Positions 12,152 through 23,300 of a DNA stretch of 64,000 bases are shown one piece after another. This stretch comes from Caprella mutica (Eukaryota; Arthropoda; Malacostraca; Amphipoda; Caprellidae): assembly GCA_947561585.1 (NCBI GenBank), contig CANNZV010001179.1:179057-243056 (forward strand). Reading direction: 5' to 3'. The translations under genes were made by a program, and so were the position numbers. How positions within the stretch are numbered: position 1 is the stretch's first letter; the number at the start of each line of letters is the position of its first letter. Under the pieces are notes generated by a model. That model did no database searches and was not told the DNA's origin. It was given only the letters and a program-made list of their open reading frames with translations.

Positions 12152-13466
12152 ATGGTCAGTTGGCGGAACTTTTAACTTTGGGCTGACTTAGGAATAGATG
12201 TAAAACAGCTTCTCTGAAGTGATGCGCCCCATAATGTCTTTTCGTTTATGGAAATTTTTGTTAAAGAAGAGGATATTCACGACAATGCGTCTCTATATTA
12301 ATTTTAATCCTGTGGTAATAATATCCTCTATTGTTATTTAATCTTACGTGAGAGTCGAGACTTTTAACTTTTGTATCTAAAATAGAAATAATAGATACAT
12401 CTTTACCTTTCATTAAAAGAGGAGGGAATGTATCTGAAGAGAAAATGAAACACTTAGGACCACATGACGCAAAACTCTTGTATTTGGAACATACTGACAT
12501 TGTCCAGTGTGACTCATTTATAGCATATTTCTAATCAGTCGAAGATTTATTCGAGTTTACAAAATATCAAATATTTTCACGATAAGATTCATTTATCCCG
12601 AACCAATGGGCAGTTTCTGATTCGATTATCTTCAGCACCGAAGAAGCAGGTGCAAAATGAGTTATTCTTCACTTTAACGAGACTTTATTTCCCCCTAAAA
12701 ACCATGAGAATAGCACATCTGCAACTTTTCTGCTAGAATTTGCTAGGTTGAGTTTCCATATATGGCAAACATTTTATTTATATTTTTCACTAGCCACTGG
12801 GGTGTAAGAAATGCTTCGTAATAACATTTCATATTTTCTATAAAGTTTTAAATGTGAGGGTCGTGGATGAAGAAATTCATATATTTGAAGATTTTCGTCC
12901 GAAATTCGAAATGTTTCATCTCAGTAGAATATTTCGGTTTCAGTTATAAATAAATATTTTATTTAAATAAAAATAATAATAATATTAGGATATTCATTTC
13001 AATATATTATTATCGTTAATATTTTACAGTTATAACCGTCTCGATACTCGAATTTTGCTTCATTAGAATCTTACATTAATTAACCCTTCAAGGTGAGTCT
13101 ATGAATAATCTTTATAGCATTTAATATTCATAGCTGTTAGAGCCACTTTTAAGAGCCTCTACTTTAGTAAATGGTGAGCCATGGATCTCATACTTTGCAA
13201 CATTTCTGACTTAGTGTCATGGCTAATTTCCTACCTAATAGACTAGGGCTCTAGATTATAAGAGATTATCACTGAGATTTAGATCATAATATTTGGTTTC
13301 CATTTAAGTTGCTTGTCAGCATTTTCAGAGATTCACATTAAGCTCATTATTAACACATATAATGGATTTTTAAGACAATATTTAATCTATGTTAATTGAT
13401 TAAACTATAAACAAAAATGATCGTTTAGAAAGAAATCTAAAGAAACTGGAAACCAAGTTCAGTCTC
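12152..13466. other. AT-rich spacer, nothing recognised
   Basis: No supported gene or repeat. A short run of perfect-looking splice signals on the minus strand near 12400-12450 would delimit only about 27 bases and is not taken as an exon. Confidence 0.45.
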
Positions 13467-13899
13467 ATTAGCTTTGCAAATTTGCGGAAGGTTTCATTTT
13501 ACCCGGCATATATTTATTTATTTATTTATTTATCATCTTATTATTCGCATAACTGAAAAGTGTTCCACCAAATGGCCTGAAATTTACTGGAACGATTGGT
13601 GAACATCCAGTGACCTGCTGGTAGAATTTTAGGAGGGACTTGGTCAAAGGTCAAGGCCATGATCATTTATATCTCAAAAAGTATTGAACCATATTGCATG
13701 AAACTTGGTGGGGCGATTGATCAATGTCCAAGAATCATCTGGTCATCTATAACTCAATAGTTCAAAAGGTATTGAACCATATTGCAAGAAACTTGGCGGG
13801 ACGATTGTTCATTATCCAGTTACCAGTTTATTAGATTTTGGGAGAGAACGGGTCAAAGCGGTGGCAAAGTATGCGCTCTACCGAGTGCACGTAATGTAG
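13467..13899 (+). mobile_element. Helitron2/Helentron-like non-autonomous element, copy A
   Basis: This is one of four related copies (others at 43972, 44531 and 56831). Shared features are a 5' end related to TTACCTTCGCAGAATGCGG (decayed here), an early TTTACCCG, several internal blocks with GGTCAAAGGTCAAGGTC-type motifs, and a 3' end with a GCGCTC / GAGTGC hairpin about 9 bases before the terminus. The terminus is CTAG in copies C and D and GTAG here. There is no coding capacity. Confidence 0.55.
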
Positions 13900-15595
13900 T
13901 TTAGTATGCAATACCAGACAACATTGGCCCTAAAACTAATAGATAACCTCACTTTATTATAGATGATAGTATTCTCCCATAATATCATCCCATTTAAAGC
14001 AAATAGGTAATTTCTTTGTGAGGGTACAGTTGCAGCAGTGTGATTCATGCCGTGACTCACTAATTGAGTTACAGGAGCGTTAAATCTTCCTTTGATGGAT
14101 CTCTTCTTCAATCAAAGAACATAAGAGAGACTTTGAAGTTTCAAAAGAACGTAAAATTTGCAACGCGAGGGCTTGAATTCCATAACGAGTAACAAACAGT
14201 GTTGCTTAATCTGAACCCTAATTATCTGCTTGGATATATTCTAGCAAACACACTGAAACTATACCATACTTTATCATATATTAAAAAACTGTGAGTGATT
14301 CAGACTGTGAAGTGATTGATCCTATTCAGATGCATGCAAATTGAAGTGGAATTCTTTCAATCATCGATGGACTGTTTAATTATTCATCACTTTAAAGTGT
14401 TTGGGCAGTTTATGAAAATATTTTAATTGATGCATCTCTTTTAAATGCTGTAGCTTTTGCAGAATGTGCGGACACGAATTATTTAGTATAGATATAGATA
14501 ATTTATTCTATTCAAGTTTCCAGAATTACCAAAAAAAATTGTAAATATTATTTTTCAAATAATGTTTTTATTTATTAATGTCAGCCGTGTAAATTTATAC
14601 TAACAGTAACGGTGCAAATACAGAGAATGGTATCAGTGCAATAATCACGTATTTGGTTGGGATGAGAGTCTTGACATTTCTCTATCTTTCATGATTTAAT
14701 ACCCTTATAATAACTGAATGGTTTTCAGTTTATCTCGTAAGATTTAAGCGACGTTGCACACAAGAATGAAGATTGTACATCAGACTGAAGTGTTGACTGG
14801 AGCTCTATTCAGTTTGCTCGGTGGTGTAATCGATTCCGAAGAGAAATTGCCGTGTAAATTCAGGCGAGATGTAAATTTTGGTGAGAGTTTATTGGCTTTA
14901 GAGAGAAGGCTGAGGAAAGATTGCGGCTAAAGTTACCTCATCCCTCATTTGAATAATTGATTTATCAAAACTGAGCAACTTGGAGGCAAAGAAGTATCCC
15001 CAGCGTTATCAGGCTATTGTTTGCAGTCTGATTACGATTTGAATAGTCTGTAACTTCGGGCATAATTAAAGGAATTGAATTTTGGAATGGTGGAATTTCG
15101 TGAACCTATATGAATTATTTAGCATTGAGAATAATAAGCGAATGTTGGATCAATTAAACCAAAAAAATGTTTGATTCATTTAATAGAGATCATTTTGGAA
15201 GAATTGACTGTCATTAATTTCTATGTTCATATTTTTCTCTGGGTAAAGATTAGAAATTATGTATGCGTAATTAATTCAGCAATTTATGGAATATTAAGCA
15301 TAGTGTTCCAACTGAATTTTCGTTATACCTTTCAACGTGACTTTACCACTCGTATATAAGCTTATAATTCCATTAAAATTTGCATGTGGAGGAATAATTT
15401 CATTTGGCAATAAGTTGAGTCTGTGGGTAATATCTTCATCGAGTTATAGAGTTTAATCTAATTGAAATGTAGCCATTAGCATTTTGGGACACTCTCTGTC
15501 GAGTGTGATTCAGTCATTGCATCAAATGGAAGGTGAGATTTTTCGAATAATCAGGAATGTTGACTGACTTCATTTTATTATTATATTAAGCCTTG
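13900..15595. other. AT-rich spacer, nothing recognised
   Basis: No supported gene, array or transposon end. Confidence 0.45.
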
Positions 15596-15732
15596 CAATT
15601 GTTTCGAAAAGAAACAATTGGACAACAAGGGTCTGTTGTCCAATAGACCCTTTACTGTTTTTAGAATTGTAGTTTGAGTTATTAATGGCGAGTAAAGGGT
15701 CTACTCGTAGATAGATCCTTTACCAGATATGA
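15596..15732. repeat. cluster of interleaved perfect inverted repeats
   Basis: Four perfect pairs lie within 108 bases: CAATTGTTTC/GAAACAATTG (15596-15620), TTGGACAACA/TGTTGTCCAA (15618-15643), AGGGTCT/AGACCCT (15628-15651), and TAGACCCTTTACT at 15644-15656 with AGTAAAGGGTCTA at 15691-15703. Several overlap, so they would form alternative hairpins. The segment 15686-15732 recurs in diverged form at 52231-52277 and partly near 49280. Confidence 0.7.
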
Positions 15733-15799
15733 CTAAAGAAAAATGGCATAAAGTTGGACAGGAAATTTTATTCTATTTACCTTCAGTGATGGTTGAACA

Positions 15800-16665
15800 C
15801 TATGTAAAAAAAGTAGCTAGAAGCTTGAAATAGGTTTCATTTTTAAAGATAACAATTCCAAGTTTCATTTCTAAATGAATTTAGCATTACATGACCACAA
15901 CCAGAATCAATAAACTTATCAAGACGAGAAACGTTTTTTTTATCAAATTCTGTATATATAGAGTATTAGAATAGGTTCGCATAAAAAGTAGCCAATTTGA
16001 AAGGGGATGTAATTTGTAAACTTTTATATCCAGAAGACTGAAATAGGTTTCATTTAAAGAGGAAAGTCTCAAATATAATTTGGTATCATTCATACATAAA
16101 GAGAATAAATAGGCACATCTGCAGAGCTTTAATTTCATTAGCGGTTTACTATCCCAAGATAGGCACAATTAACAGTGGAATAGAGAAAACTTATCCTTGT
16201 GTTTTCTTTTAAAAATTGAACCTTATAAATGACTACAATTTATCGACTTTAGGCAAGAAATGGAACACTGTTATGTAAAAATAATAGTCGAATGAGATTA
16301 CTTTAGGTGATGTATCCACGGTACAGTTCATAATTTAAATAAAAGAAATTCAGGCAATAAAAAACATTTAGGACAAAAACATCATTAACAGGGTTAGAGA
16401 AATTTAATTATCGATGATTAAACGAAATCAGTGAGAAATTTATCTGTCGAGACATAAATAAAGAAAACTGTTGTTCATTTAATCTTGGCATGTTATGTAA
16501 CACATTTATTTGACACTGTTTTCGAAATGCATCAGGAATGCTCTAAATATACAGAATGTGATATGAAAAAGACGATTTTCATCCTGATAAGTTTATTGAG
16601 TTTGGAGGTGGTCATGTAATGCTTAATTTATTATCTTTAAAATGAAATGTATAAGGAATTTGCCA
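15800..16665. mobile_element. old rearranged copy of the 24229-25016 element family
   Basis: From about 15983 to 16660 the sequence matches the element at 24229-25016 in inverse orientation, including shared blocks such as AATAAATAGGCACATCTG and GAAATTTAATTATCGATGAT. In front of it, 15800-15975 repeats the left arm of that element in direct orientation, so this copy is a hybrid or partial double insertion. It is well diverged and non-coding. Confidence 0.65.
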
Positions 16666-17866
16666 TTACTTTAAGGTATTTTAATTTTGGAGTATGATTT
16701 TTAATGCGATATGCGTTTTAATGAATCAAATTAAAGAAATATTAACTGTGATAAGGTCATGACAGTTCAAGGATGGAGAAAACTTTTACATGAGAGTACG
16801 TAATTGGCTGTATACCCTTAGAGAAGTTTGAATGTTATCCTTAGAACTTGTAATGGTCAGATTCTATCGATTTAGAAGGAGTTGCTTAGTATCTAATATT
16901 CCTCTCAGGAAGAAACTACAGCAATATATTTTATCACTCAATAAATTTTATATTCTTATTGTGCTTATATTCCAATTATAAAAATAGAAACAAATGTATG
17001 AAGAACATTTTAAACTCAAATAGAATAAAGATTTAAATCATTAAATTATATAATATACAACATTGAATGCAAAGTGTTGTGGTTTCATAATTTATATTTA
17101 ACTGCAGTCTATCAAAATCCAATACCTTTTCATTTAGTTGAAATGAATATATTTATATTCTTCCTTTGAAAGTAAAGTTATCTAACTTGCATGGTGAATA
17201 TTTCTTTGTTATTTTGCGATAGTTGTATTGTATTTTTGTGTAGGAATATTCTGTTTATATTTGAGATGCTTTTGCATTGTATACTTTATATGGAAATATT
17301 TTGTATACATATGGGGATATTTTGCACATACTGAATATTTATAGTTGTTTATTTTGTATTGTTTATTCAAGGGAATATTTTGTATTGTAATTTTAATTTA
17401 TATTTAATCATTTACATAGGGTCATTTTTTCTTGCGTTTTCCTATAGTTTCTCAACTAGCTACTGATATCATTAACAGTGACTGGAATTAATATAGCTCT
17501 CACTCGTGCAAATTATTTGCTTGCAATTGTTTGTTGGTAATGTGCAGATCACGAAATATATTGTATGTTGCGCTAACACAATGTTTTGTATGAAGAAGTA
17601 ACAATATTAAATGTTATCATTTTTCAATGATTCAAAGATTACAGAAACATATTTCAATTAGACCTGTTAAATGTTGAAACAGTAAATGTTGGAACTTTCA
17701 AAAAGAGGAAAATGAAAAGATGGGGATTCTTAAATATATTTCTATACTTTTAAATTCTATGTTATTAAGAGGGGCATTTAAATCTCAACTTTTGAGGTTC
17801 TATTTTGATTCGAGCTTTCGAATAGAAAGATATATTTAGATCAAAGGTGAACAATATAGGACAAAA
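16666..17866. other. AT-rich spacer, nothing recognised
   Basis: Low-complexity A/T tracts with repeated short TATTTTGTAT motifs around 17200-17400. No gene. Confidence 0.45.
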
Positions 17867-18183
17867 GGACAGCTACTTAGGAACAAGAGGACACTTAGGA
17901 ACAAGAGGACACTTAGGAACAAGAGGACACTTAGGAACAAGAGTACACTTAGGAACAAGAGGACACTTAGGAACAAGAGGACACTTAGGAACAAGAGGAC
18001 ACTTAGGAACAAGAGGACACTTAGGAACAAGAGTACACTTAGGAACAAGAGGACACTTAGGAACAAGAGGACACTTAGGAACAAGAGGACACTTAGGAAC
18101 AAGCGGACACTTAGGAACAAGAGGACACACAAGAACAAGAGGACACTTAGGAACAAGAGGACACTTAGGAACAAGAGGACACA
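17867..18183 (+). repeat. 18-bp minisatellite, about 17 copies
   Basis: Unit GGACACTTAGGAACAAGA. The period is a multiple of three, so both strands stay open; the plus frame would give repeating HLGTRG. The same unit forms the array at 46983-47262 on the opposite strand. The LINE begins a few hundred bases downstream. Confidence 0.96.
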
Positions 18184-18523
18184 CCATCAACATGACACTG
18201 TAGAGCAATGTAGGGCCAATTATTGTTCTAGAACCAAAAGTATATAATAATAGAATGAGTGGAAAAAAGTTTAATTAATTTGAAATATTGCTACAGAGGT
18301 TTTCGGATTGGTTAATCGTATAGCATTATAAGATATTTGAATATTTTAAAGTCACAAACAGTTATTTATTTTGTGAATAAAATCATTCCTATAAGATGCT
18401 CTTACTTCTCTATTTTATAAACAGTGGTATTATCATATGCCCTGTTCACACTGTCAAGACGTGTGGTGTCGTGGAAGCTCCAGAAAGTTAATATTATTTT
18501 GATAAAACCACTAGTTCAATATC

Positions 18524-19474
18524 ATGTCTCGCTCGGATAGTATCGATAGTCTTGATACATTCGACGAGGATATTGAGAGTGAATCGGAGTGTACCACGGA
18601 ATTGGATGGTTTGAGATCCGAGGCAGACAAAATAGCAGCAGCTGTGAAAAACCTAAGAAGCTATCAACCAGTTACAGTGAAAAGAGTAGGAAGACCAAAG
18701 AAAAATAGTTCACCAAACCACAACCAAACTCAAACATCAGACCCAATTCAAGCTATCCTCTCTTCAATAGTAGAGTTTCAAAATACTCTCTTAAATAAAT
18801 TATCTTCCATAGATAATAGGAATCGAGAGCTGAGCAAACAGCTCGCTACACTACAAGGGACTTCTAATAGTAGACAGACTTCCAACCAGCCTCTATTTAG
18901 TGAAATAGTTTCAAAAATAGTAACCAAAACCCAACCCAGAGAACCTGACATTGAAAACATCACTGCAAAGCTTGATTGGATCGAGCAGGCTTCTCTCGAA
19001 AAAGTCGTGAAACTGGACGGGGAGAAGATCGCAGAGTTGGCAGGCAGGATCCAGAGAAAGGAGGTAACTGACGCTAGGGAAAGCGTAGTGGAACTGCTAA
19101 GGACTGTGGAAGGTGGATTGACTGGGGAGAGCGTAGTTAGTGTGAAGGCGGTTGGAAGGGAGAAGAAACATTTGAAGGTTACGGTGAGAGACCGGCAATG
19201 TAAGTTTGGCCTGTTCAAAAAGTTCAAAACTGAAAAACCAGCAAATTTTTTTATTAGTGAATATTTAACTAGAACTAGGGCACTTTTATTTTTTAAACTC
19301 AAACAACTAAAAAAACTTAATACAAAAATAAAATCTGTATATACTTTTAACGGCAATATTTGTACAAAAGTTGAAGGAAGTGACAAGTTCCATTACATAA
19401 ATACCACTGCTAATTTTAATCATTTTAATTTAACTGTTCTTAACTCCGAAAGCCAAATTAATTCCTCAACATAG
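18524..19474 (+). CDS. LINE ORF1 protein (nucleic-acid-binding), 316 aa
   Basis: ORF1 proteins of LINEs coat the element RNA and act as chaperones in the ribonucleoprotein that carries out target-primed reverse transcription. Here the N-terminus (about 1-45) is Ser/Asp/Glu-rich. Around residues 53-60 there is an AT-hook-like VGRPKK. Residues about 80-118 look like a coiled coil that could mediate trimerisation. The C-terminal third (about 145-300) ends with a basic helix around LLFFKLKQLKKLNTKIK and a short YTFNGNICTK strand, as in the C-terminal domain of many CR1-type ORF1 proteins. No CCHC zinc knuckle is visible. The start is the first ATG of the frame; the stop is 4 bases before the ORF2 ATG. 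Base composition changes markedly near codon 235, from moderate GC to very T-rich. Confidence 0.75.
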   Translation: MSRSDSIDSLDTFDEDIESESECTTELDGLRSEADKIAAAVKNLRSYQPVTVKRVGRPKKNSSPNHNQTQTSDPIQAILSSIVEFQNTLLNKLSSIDNRNRELSKQLATLQGTSNSRQTSNQPLFSEIVSKIVTKTQPREPDIENITAKLDWIEQASLEKVVKLDGEKIAELAGRIQRKEVTDARESVVELLRTVEGGLTGESVVSVKAVGREKKHLKVTVRDRQCKFGLFKKFKTEKPANFFISEYLTRTRALLFFKLKQLKKLNTKIKSVYTFNGNICTKVEGSDKFHYINTTANFNHFNLTVLNSESQINSST

Positions 19475-19478
19475 AAAA

Positions 19479-22187
19479 ATGCATCAGAACCAAATTTTAT
19501 TTGATAACAATGAAAACTACCCTGTAATACATTGCAATAGCCTAGATCTAGACAGTTACAAAGAACTGCATTTACCACCTCAATCTTTTAGTTTACTTTG
19601 CGTTAACATAAGGAGCTGTAGGAGAAATTTCCCAAAACTAGAGGCATTTTTATCATTAAACAATAGAATCCATTTCGAAATTATTATTTTAACTGAAATT
19701 TGGCTTGAGGAAAATTTTGATCATTGTTTTAACTTGCCTGATTTTAATAAATTCAATTTATATAGAAATAAACATGGGGGTGGTATATGTATCTATGTGA
19801 GAAACCATTTTAACGCACAAATTTTACCTGACTTCACTTTTATAAATGACAACCTTGAAGTTTTATCTTTGTCAATTAGTAACAAAAACCTTAAATTTAA
19901 CCTTACTGGATATTATAGACCACCCTCATCACCAATTACTAATTTTAATGATTTTCTAGTTGACTCTTTTCTGCCGTCTGTTGCATCTTTTAATACTGTC
20001 ATATGTGGAGATTTTAATATTAATATTTTAAATCCCTCAAACTCTTTTACGATTAACAATTTTATTAACACAATGGCAGGATATAACTTTTACCCATTAA
20101 TAGACAAACCAACAAGGTACTCTTACGATGAAAATATTTTTAATGGAACTGTAATTGATCATATTTGGATGAATTTTATCCCTAATAATAATTTACAGTC
20201 TGCCGTTGTCGAGTGCTACATCTCTGACCATAGGCCTATTTTATTCCATTTTAAAACTGCAATCGAACAAACTAAGCAGAATTTTACTTATAGGAATTTT
20301 AAATCCGAATCTAATAGGAATAATTTTATAGATCAAATCAGACAATGCAATTTTATTCATGACAGTAACGATCCTAATATTTTAGCTAATGACTTTTGTG
20401 ACAAACTATATAATATTTTTAATTGCTGTTACCCTATAAAGACTGGTAACCGTAATTTTAAAAAATCTGCTTGGATGACCCCTGACTTAAAGTTTTTAAT
20501 ACATAAAAAATGTAAGCTAGCGAAATTAGCAAGGCTAGGATTGATTTTAAAACGTTCTTATACATATTTTAGAAATAAACTGACTGACATTTTAAGAAAA
20601 TCAAAGAATCTTTTTTATCAAACTGAACTGCTGAAATCTAAAAGTCCTAAAGAAACCTGGAGTTTTATTAACAATATTTTAAATCGCAATAAAAAACAAA
20701 CAGATTTTAAAGTGAAACATTTAGATAGAATTTTATCAGGAAAAGAACTCTGTGACCATTTTAACAATCATTTTAGCTCAATAGCCCAAACTCTATCAAG
20801 CAGAATACCTAGTCACAATATCCCTTTTAATTTATCTACTCCCCGTAATTTTAACTCAATAGAAATAGCTGAAATTAGTATTGCCGAGGTCAGAGATGTC
20901 ATTTTATATTTTAAGAATAAAACTAGCCATAAAAATGAAATACCACCTTTTCTTTTAATAAAAATATTAGATTTTATTTGTCAACCTCTAGGTAGAATTT
21001 TTAATTGTAGTATTTTAGCAGGTATATATCCAGACCCTTTTAAAATTGCTAGAGTTGTGCCCATTTTTAAATCTGGTTTTAAAGAAGATGTTAATAATTT
21101 TAGACCTATATCCACTATACCCATTTTATCGAAAATCTTTGAGAAAATTCTAAATACTAGACTTGATATTTTTACTAATAGTAATAAAATTTTAAACAAT
21201 TGTCAATTTGGTTTTAGAAAGAAAGTCACTACAACTCATGCAATTTTAAATCTTTTACATTATGTTTTAAAATCTTTTAATGAAAAAAAATACTGTATAG
21301 CATTATTTTTAGACCTGAAAAAGGCATTTGACACGGTAGACGTAAACATTTTAATGAAAAAACTCCGCCACTATGGCATTAGGGACAATTTTAATAAAGT
21401 TTTATCTAGTTATCTTAGCAACAGACGGCAATATGTTCAAATAAACGATTTTACCTCAGACTGTACTACACTAAATATTGGTTTGTACCAAGGAGCCATT
21501 TTAAGTCCGATTTTATTCAATTTGTATTTTAATGATGTATGTAACGTAGGTAAGGATATAGGTTTTAATTCTACTTTATTTGCGGACGATGCAGTTTTTT
21601 ATTGTAGGGATAAATGTTTAGATAGTCTTGTTTTAAAATTAAATGCTTTTATTAGTGAATTATCTCAATGGCTGGATTTTAATAAACTCACCCCTAACAT
21701 TTCGAAAACTAAAATAATTATTTTTAATCCCCGTAAACAATTAACCCTCCCTGAAATATATTTTAACAATGAAATTTTAGAACATGTTCATCATTTTAAA
21801 TATCTAGGCCTTTTTATTGACGATAGACTTACTTTTAAAGAACACATGTCATTTTTATGTAATAAACTTAGTCAGGTTAAAGGTATTTTATATGCAGCAG
21901 CCCCATATTTTAATAGAAAATCCTTAGTTTTAATGTACAATTCCCTAGCCTACTCCCTTTTTATCCAATCTATTATAGTATATGGAAAATCTTTTAACTC
22001 TCTGCTCCAGCCATTGAGAACTATTTTAAACAGTATTTTGAGAATTATTTTAAATGTAAAAAGAGATTTTAATGGTAGGTTTTACTTGTCAAATAACGAT
22101 TTATATAGGAATCTAAATTTACTGAAATTTGACGATGCTTATGATTATTTTTTTATTGAAATTTTTTCGCAATGCCTTATTTTTTAA
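19479..22187 (+). CDS. LINE ORF2: APE endonuclease and reverse transcriptase, 902 aa to a premature stop
   Basis: This enzyme nicks target DNA and primes reverse transcription of the element RNA. The APE-type endonuclease spans about residues 35-255: N43 in VNIRS, E73 in LTEIWL, GYYRPP, D178/N180 in CGDFN, and D250/H251 in ISDHRP, so the main catalytic positions are present. Reverse transcriptase spans about 500-770: RVVPIFKSG, NFRPIS, D612 in LFLDLKKAFD, GLYQGAILSPILFN, and FADD with D703/D704. The frame stops at 22187, while the typical C-terminal tail continues in another frame to 22410, so a frameshift lies between 22129 and 22187, where there are two T runs. The coding strand is unusually rich in TTTTA/ATTTTA. 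The best fit is the CR1/Jockey superclade; the exact clade is not resolved. Confidence 0.88.
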   Translation: MHQNQILFDNNENYPVIHCNSLDLDSYKELHLPPQSFSLLCVNIRSCRRNFPKLEAFLSLNNRIHFEIIILTEIWLEENFDHCFNLPDFNKFNLYRNKHGGGICIYVRNHFNAQILPDFTFINDNLEVLSLSISNKNLKFNLTGYYRPPSSPITNFNDFLVDSFLPSVASFNTVICGDFNINILNPSNSFTINNFINTMAGYNFYPLIDKPTRYSYDENIFNGTVIDHIWMNFIPNNNLQSAVVECYISDHRPILFHFKTAIEQTKQNFTYRNFKSESNRNNFIDQIRQCNFIHDSNDPNILANDFCDKLYNIFNCCYPIKTGNRNFKKSAWMTPDLKFLIHKKCKLAKLARLGLILKRSYTYFRNKLTDILRKSKNLFYQTELLKSKSPKETWSFINNILNRNKKQTDFKVKHLDRILSGKELCDHFNNHFSSIAQTLSSRIPSHNIPFNLSTPRNFNSIEIAEISIAEVRDVILYFKNKTSHKNEIPPFLLIKILDFICQPLGRIFNCSILAGIYPDPFKIARVVPIFKSGFKEDVNNFRPISTIPILSKIFEKILNTRLDIFTNSNKILNNCQFGFRKKVTTTHAILNLLHYVLKSFNEKKYCIALFLDLKKAFDTVDVNILMKKLRHYGIRDNFNKVLSSYLSNRRQYVQINDFTSDCTTLNIGLYQGAILSPILFNLYFNDVCNVGKDIGFNSTLFADDAVFYCRDKCLDSLVLKLNAFISELSQWLDFNKLTPNISKTKIIIFNPRKQLTLPEIYFNNEILEHVHHFKYLGLFIDDRLTFKEHMSFLCNKLSQVKGILYAAAPYFNRKSLVLMYNSLAYSLFIQSIIVYGKSFNSLLQPLRTILNSILRIILNVKRDFNGRFYLSNNDLYRNLNLLKFDDAYDYFFIEIFSQCLIF

Positions 22188-22410
22188 TACTGACATTTTT
22201 AATACCTATTTTAGAGAATATATTCCTACTCATTCATACCAAACCAGATCTACCCATTTTAATTTTAGAACTGAAGCAGAAAGAAATTTTATTGTTTATA
22301 GGGCTATTCATCTTTTTAATAATACACCCGATAATTTAAAATGTCCCATGTCAGATTTTAAATTTAAAACCGTTTTTAAAGAATACTGTACGAATAAATA
22401 TATTGATTAA
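22150..22410 (+). pseudogene. frameshifted C-terminal tail of LINE ORF2
   Basis: This carries the C-terminal region of the ORF2 protein in a different frame from the main ORF. It shows the family hallmark H-S-Y-Q-T-R-S, then YRAIHLFNNTPDNLK and a final FK..FKEYC block, matching the usual order H-x-YxTR, lWNxLP, FKxxLKxyL of CR1/Jockey-type proteins. The stop is at 22408-22410. The tail belongs to the same insertion; only one indel separates it from ORF2. Confidence 0.75.
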
Positions 22411-22555
22411 TTTTAAGCTAACCCACTGCATCGATCTTTTTATATCTAGTTAGTTTAGTATTTTTATCATGTTTTAATTTAGATTGATGTATATATTTTA
22501 ATGTCCCACAAGTTTGTAACTTTTCTGGATTTGAATAAAAAATAAAAGAAAATAT

Positions 22556-23300
22556 ACTGATCTAATTTAGAAATGCAATATATTTCTGATGCTTATATAC
22601 AGATCGTATCTTATAACCTAACTCTATACTCGAACACTATTTAGCTACGGTAATTGAATTAATTAATTCGCAGATACGTTATAGTTCGTATTTTATTTGA
22701 TATTTAATAATTAGTATCATATGAAGGACTTGAAGTGTAAATTATATATTACCCGTTGGGAATTAAATACAGGATAGAAATTTTAATAGTAAATTAATAA
22801 AAATAGCAATAGAAATATAACCGCTAGAATACGAACAGTATTAACTCTCATATTTTTCTGCGCTTTTTTAATGATTTCTTATTGATTTTTTCTTCCGTTA
22901 ATTAATTCCCATATGACAATTGACACTTGTCCCTATATGTTCACATTATACTTTAAATACAGTTAGGTAATAGATGACATAAAGTCATGTAGTGACGGCA
23001 GGCCCCTAGCATCTCTGCCTTTCTACTGCTCATCTCAAGAGGAAAGTGACTCAATAATTTCTATTGATTCGACTTGAACTTTTTTGACAGTTCAGTGATG
23101 GTAAAATAGATTATTATTCATAACAAATAGAAAGGTTTCAGGTAGAATGGATCTGAAAATAAGCCGCGTACAAACAAATTACTGCAGAAAAAATCTAGTC
23201 ATGATTAATTGGATTAAACGATCAACAATAGAGACCAGAAAAAAGAACTGAAATTTAACAAATATTGTTTGGTTAAAGGTTTGATGAATGGGTGCCTTGG
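22556..23300. other. AT-rich spacer, nothing recognised
   Basis: No gene or transposon end was recognised. Confidence 0.45.

Larger units (their letters stand above)
18430..22555 (+). mobile_element. CR1/Jockey-group LINE, nearly full length
   Basis: Two consecutive ORFs are separated by 4 bases, followed by a short 3' UTR ending in an A-rich tail (GAATAAAAAATAAAAGAAAA at about 22530). The 5' border is estimated from the start of unique sequence before ORF1, where a 94-base leader would fit. No clear target-site duplication was found. ORF2 is open from endonuclease through RT but has one frameshift close to its end, so this copy is young but probably not autonomous as it stands. Confidence 0.8.

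Noticed and set aside
12400..12450. Acceptor and donor-like sequences on the minus strand delimiting about 27 bases
   Set aside because: Too short and without conserved content; splice-like sequences of this kind arise by chance.
17836..18208. Open frames of about 110 codons on both strands (HLGTRG-type repeats)
   Set aside because: Both strands are open because the 18-bp unit has no stop; this is a minisatellite.
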